A stretch of 64,000 nucleotides of DNA from Streptomyces lacrimifluminis. Lineage in GTDB: Bacteria; Actinomycetota; Actinomycetes; Streptomycetales; Streptomycetaceae. The stretch spans positions 186,001-250,000 of the forward strand of contig NZ_BMMU01000008.1 of NCBI RefSeq assembly GCF_014646095.1, in the 5' to 3' direction. Below, piece after piece: positions 42,660-51,142 of this stretch (position 1 is its first letter; each line of letters begins with the position of its first letter). Position numbers and translations under genes: made by a program. The notes beneath the pieces were generated by a model. The model was given only the letters and a program-made list of their open reading frames with translations, was not told the DNA's origin and did not search any database.

Positions 42660-43576
42660 CCGCCGCACAGCTCCTTCGCGGTCAGATCGGTCATCTCGGC
42701 CCGGGTGAAGCCGAACGGCCGCAGGATGCGGAACACCTCGCCGCTCTTCTTCATCTTGTGCAACTCGACGTTGAAGGCGTCCCGAAGCCTCGTCTCGGTC
42801 AGCCGGAACGCGAAGGCGCCTCCGTCGACATGCGGCTTGCCGTCGACGAGCGGGGCGAATGCCTTCGTGGCCTCCGCCTTGGCGGACTTCTTCACCACCA
42901 GACGGGCGGTGACCGCCGTACCGGCGAAAGCGTCGACGCGACCGGCCTCGACGGCGTTCAGCCCGGCCACCTGGTCGGGCACGATGAGGAGATCGCTCTC
43001 CTTGTATCCCGCCTCGACCGCGTACTGGATCTCGGCATATCCGGCTCCGGTCGCGAGTCTGGCCTTCTTCTCGACGATGTCCCGGTAATTGTGAAGATCC
43101 TTGGGATTTCCCTTGCGGACAATGAAGGAATCGAGCATCTGATAGTCGGGATCGGCGAAGATCACTTGTTCGCAGCGTTCCGGATTGACGTACATCCCGG
43201 CGGCCACGACATCGAACTGCTGTGAATTCAGCCCAGGAATGAGTGATCCGAACTCGGTGGGCACGGGCTGGACCCGGTCCACCCCCAGCCGTTTGAAGAT
43301 GACCCTCGCCAGTTCGGGCGCCTCGCCCGTCAGCTCACCGTCCTTGTCGATGAATCCCTGCGGGATCTCACCGGCGATACCGAGGCGTACGACACCCTGC
43401 GCCCGAAGCCGGCCGAGCAGGTCACCGCCTTCGACGCCGGAGGCGGCGGACACGCGGCTGCACCCGGTGCCGAGTGAACCGACCGTACCGAGCGTGCCGA
43501 GCGCCGCCACCCCCGCGAACAGCGACCGGCGTTTGATATCAGGTGGTGCAAGTGGTGGTGCTATTGATGGAGCCAT
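42656..43576 (-). CDS. ehuB: EhuB, ectoine-type solute-binding lipoprotein
   Basis: A 306-residue protein from ATG 43576; a start at 43609 would add 11 residues. A Tat-like/lipoprotein leader KRRSLFAGVAALGTLG ends in lipobox SLGTGC. The SBP_bac_3 domain follows: GVVRLGIAGEIPQGFIDKDG, LTGEAPELARVIFKRLGVD, FGSLIPGLNSQQFDVVAAGM, YQMLDSFIVRKGN and GRVDAFAGTAVTARLVVKK. It captures the solute outside. Neither start has a good ribosome site; a short leader frame with a strong one lies just upstream. Confidence 0.85.
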   Translation of the reverse strand: MAPSIAPPLAPPDIKRRSLFAGVAALGTLGTVGSLGTGCSRVSAASGVEGGDLLGRLRAQGVVRLGIAGEIPQGFIDKDGELTGEAPELARVIFKRLGVDRVQPVPTEFGSLIPGLNSQQFDVVAAGMYVNPERCEQVIFADPDYQMLDSFIVRKGNPKDLHNYRDIVEKKARLATGAGYAEIQYAVEAGYKESDLLIVPDQVAGLNAVEAGRVDAFAGTAVTARLVVKKSAKAEATKAFAPLVDGKPHVDGGAFAFRLTETRLRDAFNVELHKMKKSGEVFRILRPFGFTRAEMTDLTAKELCGG

Positions 43577-43587
43577 GGGCGCGCAGC

Positions 43588-43634
43588 TACCCGAGCGCGT
43601 ACGAGTCATGCAGCAGAGAATGCGAGGAATTCAT
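43588..43634 (-). CDS. Possible 15-codon leader peptide upstream of ehuB
   Basis: ATG 43634 has AGGAG six bases upstream (complement of 43641-43645). The frame reads MNSSHSLLHDSYALG and stops at TAG 43588-43590, 11 bases before the ehuB ATG. Since ehuB itself lacks a ribosome site, coupling from this frame is plausible. Alternatively it is a degenerate former N-terminus. Confidence 0.4.
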
Positions 43635-43768
43635 GGGGAACTCCTGACCGACCGCACCCCGATTACCTGCGCGGCTGCGCGGCTGAGCGGCCGTGCGGAA
43701 CGCTTTCCGGGGGATTCTCGGAGCGCCGGGGGAAGGTGTCGGTATCCCGGCGAGGAGTGGGGATCGGT

Positions 43769-44719
43769 TCAGTGCCCCGGTACGTATCCGAGCTGTTTGT
43801 CGACCACGTTCTTCAGTGCCTGCCCCGCCTCCCAGCGCTCGTACAACTCCACGAACTGCGCGCCGAGTTCATCGCGCCAGCCCGCCGTGTCGCCGCTCAT
43901 GTGCGGGGAGACGATCAGCCCGGGCACCTCCCACAGGGGACTGTCGGACGTGAGCGGCTCGTCCTCGAACACGTCGAGGGCGGCGCCCGCGATCCACCGC
44001 TTCGACAGTGCCTCGGCGAGCGCGGTCTCGTCGACGAGCTGTCCCCGGCCGACGTTCACGAAACGCGCCGAGGGCTGCATGACACCGAAGCGGCGGGTGT
44101 CGAACATGTGGTGCGTGTCGGGGGTGAGGGGAGCGGCGGCGATCACCCAGTCGGCCCGTGCCATCAGCCGGTTGAGGTCGCCGGGCCCGTGGACGCCGGT
44201 ACGCGGAGTGCGCCCGACGATCGCCGTCGTCACGCCAAGTGCCTTGAGGTACTTGGCGATCGCCCGCCCGATGGGGCCCGACCCGACGACACAGGCCTTC
44301 GTCCCGGCGACCCGCTGCGACTCCCGGTGCCGCCACTCACGCCGCTCCTGGAGGTGCAGGGTCCTCGGCAGGTCCTTGGCCATCGCGAGGACCAGGGCGG
44401 CGACGTACTCGGCGACGGGCTGGTCGAAAACACCCCGCGCGTTGGTCACCACCGTGTCGGACGCGGCGAGTTCGGGACACATCAGATGGTCCACACCGGC
44501 GCTAGCGGTGTGCACCCAGCGCGGGCGCGCCCCCTCGCCCGGCCAGGCGGCCCGCACGGCGCGCGAGGTGAAGTCCCAGACGAGCAGGATGTCGGCGTAC
44601 GGGAGCTGCCCGGCGAGCGTGGTCTCGTCGGCGTGCGCGATCCGGGCCCGCCCGGTGAGCCGGCCGAGGCGGGGCGGCGGGTCGGCGTCCAGGACGAGAA
44701 GGGTGGGGAGCGCGGGCAT
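43769..44719 (-). CDS. D-2-hydroxyacid dehydrogenase
   Basis: A 316-residue protein from ATG 44719 (MPALPTLLVLDADPP). The NAD-binding motif is ACVVGSGPIGRAIAKYLKALG. Catalytic residues are the Arg in FVNVGRGQLVDE, the Glu in DVFEDEPL and the His in IVSPHMSGDT. It interconverts 2-keto and D-2-hydroxy acids. Lying upstream of ehuB on the same strand, it may handle a product of ectoine breakdown or belong to the maleate-isomerase-like genes next to it. Confidence 0.85.
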   Translation of the reverse strand: MPALPTLLVLDADPPPRLGRLTGRARIAHADETTLAGQLPYADILLVWDFTSRAVRAAWPGEGARPRWVHTASAGVDHLMCPELAASDTVVTNARGVFDQPVAEYVAALVLAMAKDLPRTLHLQERREWRHRESQRVAGTKACVVGSGPIGRAIAKYLKALGVTTAIVGRTPRTGVHGPGDLNRLMARADWVIAAAPLTPDTHHMFDTRRFGVMQPSARFVNVGRGQLVDETALAEALSKRWIAGAALDVFEDEPLTSDSPLWEVPGLIVSPHMSGDTAGWRDELGAQFVELYERWEAGQALKNVVDKQLGYVPGH

Positions 44720-44757
44720 CGGGGAGCCGTTTCCGATCGGGGAGGCGGGATGGCTGG

Positions 44758-45057
44758 ATGACTGGGTTGATGGGCGCCTGGGCGTCTGACATGCGCGGAT
44801 TGACCACGCTCGCACCCGAGCCCACCTTCGTCAACACGGTCGCGGGTACGGTCCGTCGCCTCGTCGGAACTGTGGGTGTCCCGGTGATCTCGGCCAACCA
44901 GGTCCCGAGGTGGGCATCGCCGCGCCGACTGGGTACCCGAGCCGTGGGGCCGCACCAGGCGCTGTGTCCCGACTCGGCGCGCACTCGGCCCCGGACACTG
45001 CCGAGCGGCAGAAACAAGAGCAGAACCAAGAAACAAGAACGGGAAGGCTGGACATGA
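44758..45057 (+). pseudogene. Remains of an EutA/maleate-isomerase-like gene
   Basis: The frame from ATG 44758 gives 99 residues. Its second half is a recognisable C-terminus of the Asp/Glu-racemase-like EutA family: LVGTVGVPVISANQVPRW, RRLGTRAVGPHQAL and a closing EREGWT. The body of the enzyme, including its two catalytic Cys regions, is missing. The TGA overlaps the ATG of the intact relative as ATGA, as expected of a former operon partner. Confidence 0.6.
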
Positions 45058-45785
45058 CGGCACTCGGATTCCTCTACCCGGGCCACTCCGCCGAGGACGA
45101 CTATCAGCGCATCGAGCAACTCCTCGGCAGCGACATCCGGCTGGATCTTGTCCACACGGACATCGGCGAGGGCGCGCACCGGGTGGACACGCTCCTGGAG
45201 ATGGGCTCCCCGGACCGCCTCGCGGCGGGCGTGCAGGAGCTGCGGCTGTCCGGCGCGGAGGCGGTGGTGTGGGCGTCCACCAGCGGCAGCTTCGTGTACG
45301 GATGGGAGGGCGCCCATGAGCAGGTACGCGCCCTTGCCCGGGTCGCGGGCCTGCCGGCGTCGTCGACGTCGTTCGCCTTCGTGCACGCGGTGCGGGAGCT
45401 CGGGGTGCGGAAGGTGGCGATCGGGGCGACGTACCCGGCGGACGTGGCTGAACTGTTCGCGGAGTTTCTGAGGGCGGCGGGGATCGAGGTGACAGCGGTT
45501 CACGGTGCCGGGGTCGTCACGGCGGCGGAAGCGGGGGAGTGGAGCTCGGAGGAGCTGACATCCCTGGCCCGGGAGGCCGACGACACGGACGCGGAGGCGC
45601 TGCTCCTCCCGGACACGGCACTGCACACGGCGTCCCACATCGAGACCCTGGAGAAACACCTCACGAAGCCGGTCCTCACGGCGAACCAGGTCTCCGTATG
45701 GGAGGCCCTGAGGCTGACGACCCGCAAAGTGAACGCCCCCTCCCTGGGCACCCTGTTCACAAGGGAACCGCCGATACAGGCCTGA
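45054..45785 (+). CDS. Maleate isomerase/EutA-like Asp/Glu racemase superfamily protein
   Basis: A 243-residue protein from ATG 45054. Family features: LGFLYPGHSAEDDYQRIEQL, VVWASTSGSFVYGWEGAHEQ (here Ser where many members have the first Cys), KVAIGATYPADVAELFAEF, EALLLPDTALHTASHIETLE and KPVLTANQVSVWEALRL. EutA and maleate isomerases use two Cys; the second position reads LPDTAL instead of a Cys loop, so the chemistry may differ. It may take part in ectoine-derived or aspartate-derived compound use, given the neighbours. Confidence 0.75.
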   Translation: MTALGFLYPGHSAEDDYQRIEQLLGSDIRLDLVHTDIGEGAHRVDTLLEMGSPDRLAAGVQELRLSGAEAVVWASTSGSFVYGWEGAHEQVRALARVAGLPASSTSFAFVHAVRELGVRKVAIGATYPADVAELFAEFLRAAGIEVTAVHGAGVVTAAEAGEWSSEELTSLAREADDTDAEALLLPDTALHTASHIETLEKHLTKPVLTANQVSVWEALRLTTRKVNAPSLGTLFTREPPIQA

Positions 45786-46090
45786 CGCGTCGCACCTTCG
45801 CCCCCCACCCGCCCACCGCATCCGCATCCAGGCAGCACCTCTCACGCGCAGCGGTACCCCTCTGGAGCCGGCGGTCCCATCCAGCGCAGGCCGGCACCAC
45901 CCAGCCCGTCCGGCGTTTGAGGACAAGCGCGTTCAGCGCGAAAGGGGGGTCCGGGGGCGCAGCCCCCGAGGATGGGACAGGTGGGGCGGCGGGGGCGAGG
46001 AAACCGCCCTGAGGAATAAACGGAGCCCCCCTCCTGTTCCACCCCGGAGGACAGCACACGGCACCGAAACAGCAGCAGGAGGCCCCCACC
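45786..46090. repeat. Intergene with Streptomyces extragenic repeat family B
   Basis: About 300 bp without a gene. From about 45900 to 46002 it holds a well-known genus-wide element: CAGCCCGTCCGGCGTTTGAG, then GGGTCCGGGGGCGCAGCCCC, a short G/C hairpin. Upstream of it are GCATCC hexamers near 45821-45832. The GTG at 46091 is preceded by CAGGAGG. Confidence 0.7.
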
Positions 46091-47206
46091 GTGACGGCAG
46101 ACGCGAAGGCAGACGAGATCCGAGGCAGGACACAGGGCACCGCCCCCGTCCCCCTCTCCGTCCTCGACCTGGTCACCGTAGGCTCCGGCCACACCGCCAC
46201 CGACGCCCTGCGCACCAGCGTCGCCCTCTCCCGCCTCACCGAATCCCGAGGCTTCCACCGCTACTGGGTCGCCGAACACCACTCCATGCCCGGAGTGGCC
46301 TCCTCCTCGCCCGCCGTGATCCTCGCCCACCTCGCCGCCCACACCCACCGCATCCGCCTGGGCTCCGGCGGAGTCATGCTCCCCAACCACGCCCCTCTGG
46401 TCATCGCGGAACAGTTCGGCACCCTCGAAGCCATGGCACCGGGCCGCGTCGACCTCGGCCTCGGCCGGGCCCCGGGCACGGACGGCGCCACCGCAGCCGC
46501 CCTCCGCCGCACGGAGCGACTCAACGAAGGCGCCGACGACTTCCCCCAGCAGCTGGCGGAGCTGACCCGCTTCCTGGACGACGACTTCCCCGACGGCCAC
46601 CCCTACCGCCGCATCCACGCGATCCCCGGCCCGGTCCAGTCGACGTCACCGGGCGGAGTCCAGTCCACCCACCGCCCGCCCATCTGGCTGCTCGGCTCCT
46701 CCGGCTTCAGCGCCCGCTTGGCCGGTGTCCTGGGCCTGCCCTTCGCCTTCGCGCACCACTTCTCCGCGCAGAACACCGTCCCGGCCCTGGATCTCTACCG
46801 CGAGTCCTTCCAGCCCTCGGCCGTCCTCGACGCCCCCTACGCCCTCATCGGCGTCTCCGCCCTCGCCACCGACGACGAGAACGAGGCCCGCCGCCAGGTC
46901 TTGGCGATGGGCCTCAACATGGCCCGCCTGCGCTCCGGCCGCCCCGGCCTGTTCCCGTCCCCGGAGGAGGCGGAAGCCTACGAATTCAGCCCGATGGAGA
47001 GGGAGTTCGTCAGCTCCTGGATGACGAACATCGTCCACGGCACGGCCGACGAGGTCCGCACGGGCCTGGACGACCTGCAAAAGCGCACGGGAGCCGACGA
47101 GTTGATGCTCGTCTCCCACGCCCACCGGGGCGACCTGCGCCTGCGCTCGTACGAACTCATCGCGGACGCCTACGCATTGCCCGTATTGCCCGCTGAGTCG
47201 AGCTGA
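46091..47206 (+). CDS. Luciferase-like (LLM) flavin oxidoreductase
   Basis: A 371-residue protein from GTG 46091. It is the YhbW-type group of single-component LLM enzymes: PVPLSVLDLVTVGSGHTATD, YWVAEHHSMPGVASSSPAV, HTHRIRLGSGGVMLPNHAPL, AEQFGTLEAMAPGRVDLGLG and LLGSSGFSARLAGVLGLPFA. It probably uses FMN; the substrate is unknown. Its stop lies 12 bp from that of the convergent cdgA gene with no hairpin between. Confidence 0.85.
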   Translation: MTADAKADEIRGRTQGTAPVPLSVLDLVTVGSGHTATDALRTSVALSRLTESRGFHRYWVAEHHSMPGVASSSPAVILAHLAAHTHRIRLGSGGVMLPNHAPLVIAEQFGTLEAMAPGRVDLGLGRAPGTDGATAAALRRTERLNEGADDFPQQLAELTRFLDDDFPDGHPYRRIHAIPGPVQSTSPGGVQSTHRPPIWLLGSSGFSARLAGVLGLPFAFAHHFSAQNTVPALDLYRESFQPSAVLDAPYALIGVSALATDDENEARRQVLAMGLNMARLRSGRPGLFPSPEEAEAYEFSPMEREFVSSWMTNIVHGTADEVRTGLDDLQKRTGADELMLVSHAHRGDLRLRSYELIADAYALPVLPAESS

Positions 47207-47218
47207 CGGAACGACAGA

Positions 47219-49168
47219 TCACCCCTGCCGACAGGCACGACTCCCCATCAGCAGAGAGATCCGATCCGCCCCCACCGGCCGCGAGTAGAGCCACCCCTGC
47301 CCCGTATCGCACCCGATACGGCGCAGGCGTTCGGCCTGGGCCGCAGTCTCCACGCACTCGGCGGTGACCGTCAGCCCCAGCCGGTGCGCGAGTTGGATCA
47401 TCGCCTCGACGACGATCTCGTCGGCCGGGTTCGGCGCGACGCCCTCACCCTCGTACTGGAAGCCCCGCACGAAAGAACCGTCCAGTTTCAGTACTGACAC
47501 CGGCAGCCGGCTGAGGTAGGCCAGGTTCGAGTAGCCCGTGCCGAAGTCGTCGATCGCGATGCCCACACCCATGTCGCTGAGTGCCTGGAGTGCCTGGAGG
47601 GGCCGGCCGGCGGAGCCCATGACCGCGGACTCCGTCAGCTCCAGCTGCAACAGCTGCGCCGGCAGGCCCGTTTCCGCGAGGATCTCCGCCACGTCCGCCA
47701 CCAGATCCGAGTCCCAGACCTGACGTACGGCGACGTTCACGCTCACGAAGATCGGTGGCTCGTCCGGGCGTTCGAGCTGCCAGCGCCGGGCCTGGCGGCA
47801 GGCCGTGGCGAGGACCCAGCGCCCCAGCTGCACGATCGAGCCGTCCTCCTCGGCCAGTCCGATGAACCGGTTCGGCGTCAACGTGCCGAACTGGGGATGG
47901 TGCCAGCGCACCAACGCCTCCACGCCGTGCACGCGGCCGTCCGCCATACCCACCAACGGCTGGTATTCCAGGGCGAATTCGCCCCGCTCGATAGCCGGCC
48001 GGAGGGTGGAGGACAGGGCCTGGCGGGTCATGCGGTGGGCGTTGCGCTCGGGGTCGAAGAGCGTCCACCGGGACTTTCCGTCGGCCTTCGCCCAGTACAG
48101 CGTCGTGTCCGCGGCCTGCATCAGCCCCGTGGGGGTCGTGCCCGCCGCGTGCCGTTCGACGACGCCGATGGAGGCGGAGACGGACATCCGCTGACCGGCG
48201 AGATCGAAGGGGAGCTGGAGGGCTTTCAGCACCGACTCGGCCAGGTCGGCCAGTTGGTCGGTGCCCGTCGAGTCCTCGATCAGCAACGCGAACTCGTCGC
48301 CGCCCAGTCTGGCCACCAGCGGAGCGACGGCGCCCGGGTTCCGCCGGGCCAGGCCCGCCTCCTCCGCGCACCGGGTGAGACGTTCCGCCACCGCGGCGAG
48401 CAGCCGGTCGCCGACGCGGTGGCCGAGGGTGTCGTTGATGGCCTTGAAGCCGTCGAGGTCCAGGTAGCACAGGCCGATCCGGCCCGTCCCGCTCTGCTCA
48501 TACGACTCCGCCTCCAGCGCCGCCGAGAGCCGCTCGAAGAACAGCGTGCGGTTGGGCAGCCGGGTCACCGGATCGTGCATCTGCAAGTGCCGCAGCCGCG
48601 CCTGCAGTTCACGGCGCGCGCTGATGTCGGCCACGGACAGCAGCACGCCCTGCCCTCCGTACCCCCGGACTCCCTCCGAACCCCGAGCTCCTTCCGAGCC
48701 CTCCGTCGCCGTTTCCGCCGGCAGCGGTGTGACCGTGACCTGGGCCCACAGGGAGTGCCCGTCCGGGTGCTTGAGTCGGCGTGTGCAGCGCAGCCGTGCC
48801 TGCCGGCCGCGCAGCACCTCGCGGTACGCGTGCCACGCACGTGTGTCGGACGCCAGGTCCACCAGGTCGGCGGCCACCTTCCCGGCCAGCACTTCCGGGT
48901 CGATGCCCAGCAGCGCGCCAAGGGACTCGTTCGCCGAGACGACCAGGCCCTCGCGGTCCACCAAGGCCATCGCCAGCGGCGCCGCCGCGAACGCGCCGCG
49001 CAGCATCCCCGTACCGGCAGCCACCTGGGAAGACGACATGGACGACATGGGTGACATGGACGGTGGAGAAGACGTGGAAGACGTAGAAGACGTGCCGGAG
49101 TTACTCTCTGTGACGGCCGGCCGGATGAGATCTACCGAGGGCGCCGGCCCTTGGGACGTTCCGCTCAC
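47219..49168 (-). CDS. cdgA: CdgA-like PAS-GGDEF-EAL cyclic-di-GMP enzyme
   Basis: A 649-residue protein from GTG 49168. After a Ser/Thr/Met-rich start (to about residue 50) comes PAS (LRGAFAAAPLAMALVDREGL, VSANESLGALLGIDPE; with PAC), then GGDEF near 289 in RLGGDEFALLIED, then EAL near 415 in VHGVEALVRWHHPQF, with LQLELTESAVMG and IDDFGTGYSNLAYL (metal Asp pair). All active-site residues are kept, so it may make and break c-di-GMP. CdgA of S. coelicolor has this layout and affects development and antibiotics; cdgA is a BldD target there. A BldD-like box lies upstream. Confidence 0.9.
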   Translation of the reverse strand: MSGTSQGPAPSVDLIRPAVTESNSGTSSTSSTSSPPSMSPMSSMSSSQVAAGTGMLRGAFAAAPLAMALVDREGLVVSANESLGALLGIDPEVLAGKVAADLVDLASDTRAWHAYREVLRGRQARLRCTRRLKHPDGHSLWAQVTVTPLPAETATEGSEGARGSEGVRGYGGQGVLLSVADISARRELQARLRHLQMHDPVTRLPNRTLFFERLSAALEAESYEQSGTGRIGLCYLDLDGFKAINDTLGHRVGDRLLAAVAERLTRCAEEAGLARRNPGAVAPLVARLGGDEFALLIEDSTGTDQLADLAESVLKALQLPFDLAGQRMSVSASIGVVERHAAGTTPTGLMQAADTTLYWAKADGKSRWTLFDPERNAHRMTRQALSSTLRPAIERGEFALEYQPLVGMADGRVHGVEALVRWHHPQFGTLTPNRFIGLAEEDGSIVQLGRWVLATACRQARRWQLERPDEPPIFVSVNVAVRQVWDSDLVADVAEILAETGLPAQLLQLELTESAVMGSAGRPLQALQALSDMGVGIAIDDFGTGYSNLAYLSRLPVSVLKLDGSFVRGFQYEGEGVAPNPADEIVVEAMIQLAHRLGLTVTAECVETAAQAERLRRIGCDTGQGWLYSRPVGADRISLLMGSRACRQG

Positions 49169-49614
49169 CGCTCGCTCCCGCAGTGCACTCGGTCTTGATG
49201 TGGATCCCGTCGGGCGGCCGACCGGGCGGCAAGCCGCCGCCCTGGCCTAGTCCGTGCAGGAAGTGTCAGGGAAGTGCCAGGAAAGTGTGCCGATCATAGA
49301 GGCTGGTCCCAAGCCCTTCCAGCCACTGTCCAGTGTCCATGAACGACCGGCGGTTTTGACAGATCGTTTCTGCCCGCGCCTGGACGGGTTCCTTCGCCCT
49401 CGATCGGTTGTGACGTTCCGTGAGTGTTCCGGGGTGTCGCTCCACGAAGGGTGAGCCCTCGCGTGCTTGGCCGTTTGCCGGAGAGCTCCCGATCCTCCCT
49501 GGTCACCTGCCTGATCGCCCCTCAATCACCCTTCTGGTGCAGACAAACAGGGCATACAAACGCAAGATCACACAGGCTGGGCTGCGGTGTCCCCAACCGC
49601 ATTCGGAGGTCTGC
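49169..49614. promoter_or_regulatory. Divergent promoter region of cdgA and the M6 peptidase
   Basis: 446 bp with no gene seen. It includes a TATGAT-like -10 on the cdgA strand (near 49296-49301) and the BldD-like box at 49411-49423. Confidence 0.5.
49411..49423. promoter_or_regulatory. BldD-like box
   Basis: TGACGTTCCGTGA fits the BldD consensus TNAC-n5/6-GTNA with both half-sites intact. It is about 245 bp from the cdgA start and 190 bp from the peptidase start. Confidence 0.55.
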
Positions 49615-50997
49615 GTGCCGCGTCAGCTTCCCCTCAAGGGGCTCACCCGTGGTGCCCTGACGGGATTCAAAGGGCTCGCGAGCGCCGGAGCGCGCCCCCA
49701 CCTGCGCAGCACGGCCGCCGTTCTCACCACCATGACGGCCCTCGCCGCCACCTCCCTCATCGCGGGCTCCTCGGTCGCCGAACCCTTCTCCGCGCAGTCC
49801 TGCGCGCTCCAGCGCACCGACGCCCACCACTCGGAGGGCCTGGACACCTGGAACGCCGCCTATCCGCGCCCGGCCCGCGCCCTCGACGCCGTGATGGTGT
49901 TCCTCTCCTTCCCCGACGCGCGCCCGCGGACCACCCCGGCCGAACTGGCCGCCGACCACTTCCCCGCCACCAGCGACTTCTTCGCCCGGGCCTCGTACGG
50001 CAGGTTCACGCTGCGCCCGCACCCGCTCCAGAACTGGATCCGGATGCCGCGCCCGTCCACCGCGTACGCCATACAACGGGACTGGGGCGCCGCCCACCGG
50101 GCCGCCTATCTGCGCGACGCGCTCGCCGCCGCCGACCGTGACGTCGACTTCTCGCGCTACGACATCGTGTACTTCGTGGCCGACCCGGACGCGCCCGGCG
50201 TCGACTCCGACGCGACGAAGGTCGTCAACCTGGACGTCCCCCTGCGGGCCGACGGCGCGGACATCCGCCGAGTCGTCACCGTCTTCGAGAAACACCCGCC
50301 CGACCGGCTCGTCCTCGCCCACGAGACGGGCCACGTCTTCGACCTGCCCGACCTCTATCACCGGCCTGTGGACGGAAAGGGTGACTGGGACACGTACGTC
50401 GGCGACTGGGACCTGATGGGCAGCCAGTTCGGCCTGGCGCCGGATCTGTTCGCCTGGCACAAGTGGAAACTCGGGTGGCTGGAACCGCGCCAGGTGGTGT
50501 GCGTCCGCAGGGGAGGTTCGGTCCGGCTGACCCTGGAATCGCTGGGGGCGCATCCGGCTACGACCGCGTACGCACGTGCGGATGCGGATGCGGATGCGGA
50601 TGCGGATGCGGTGGGCGGCGGCGGGGGTGCGGGGGCGGGTGCGCCGGTGTTCGGGCAGGGGAACGGGGTGAAGCTGGCCGTCGTGCGGACCGGGGCCGAC
50701 CGGGTGCTCGCCTTCGAGGCGCGGGGGACCACGGGCAACGACAGCGCGACCTGTACGCAGGGTGTGCTCGTCTACCGGGTGCACGGCGGGGCCGAGTCGG
50801 GCGGCGGCCCGGTCGAGGTGGTCGACGCCCATCCGCGTACCGAGGCATGCTGGGAGGAGTCCGTCTATCCGCCCCTCGCGGACGCGCCCGTCACCCTCGG
50901 CGAGAGCTTCACGGTCCCCGGTGAGAACGTCCGCGTCGAGGTGGAGGGCCGTACGCTCTCGGGGGCCTGGACGGTGCAGATCACGGGTGCCGGCTGA
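49615..50997 (+). CDS. Secreted M6-type metallopeptidase domain protein
   Basis: A 460-residue protein from GTG 49615, chosen because CGGAGG precedes it. A long signal-like N-terminus (LRSTAAVLTTMTALAATSLI) is followed by the peptidase: LDAVMVFLSFPDARP, SDFFARASYGRF, the zinc site LAHETGHVFDLPDLYH (His236, Glu237, His240) and DLMGSQFGLAPDLFAWHKWKLGW, as in InhA/M6 proteins. A C-terminal beta domain follows, interrupted by a DADADADADA repeat. It should act outside the cell. A BldD-like site upstream hints at developmental control. Confidence 0.85.
   Translation: MPRQLPLKGLTRGALTGFKGLASAGARPHLRSTAAVLTTMTALAATSLIAGSSVAEPFSAQSCALQRTDAHHSEGLDTWNAAYPRPARALDAVMVFLSFPDARPRTTPAELAADHFPATSDFFARASYGRFTLRPHPLQNWIRMPRPSTAYAIQRDWGAAHRAAYLRDALAAADRDVDFSRYDIVYFVADPDAPGVDSDATKVVNLDVPLRADGADIRRVVTVFEKHPPDRLVLAHETGHVFDLPDLYHRPVDGKGDWDTYVGDWDLMGSQFGLAPDLFAWHKWKLGWLEPRQVVCVRRGGSVRLTLESLGAHPATTAYARADADADADADAVGGGGGAGAGAPVFGQGNGVKLAVVRTGADRVLAFEARGTTGNDSATCTQGVLVYRVHGGAESGGGPVEVVDAHPRTEACWEESVYPPLADAPVTLGESFTVPGENVRVEVEGRTLSGAWTVQITGAG
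50577..50610 (+). repeat. GCGGAT hexamer repeat in the M6 peptidase gene
   Basis: Five or so copies of the hexamer GCGGAT give alternating Ala-Asp. The same hexamer on the other strand (GCATCC) appears at about 24198-24216 and near 45821. Confidence 0.8.
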
Positions 50998-51027
50998 AGG
51001 GCTTGGCCGGGAGGTCCGGAAACGACG

Positions 51028-51059
51028 TTGGCGAGGCTGTTGGTGAACAGCCTCGCCAA
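51028..51059. terminator. Bidirectional terminator, M6 peptidase and tRNA-Lys copy 3
   Basis: A perfect 14-bp stem (TTGGCGAGGCTGTT at 51028-51041 and its complement at 51046-51059) with a GGTG tetraloop. Confidence 0.85.
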
Positions 51060-51068
51060 TCGACAACG

Positions 51069-51142
51069 TGCGCCGCCAGGGACTCGAACCCCGGACCCGC
51101 TGATTAAGAGTCAGCTGCTCTAACCAACTGAGCTAGCGGCGC
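51069..51142 (-). tRNA. tRNA-Lys (anticodon CTT), copy 3
   Basis: Same 74-nt sequence as copies 1 and 2. Its first ten bases (GCGCCGCTAG) also hold the last codons and TAG stop of the upstream protein gene, so the two share a transcript or at least DNA. Confidence 0.97.
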
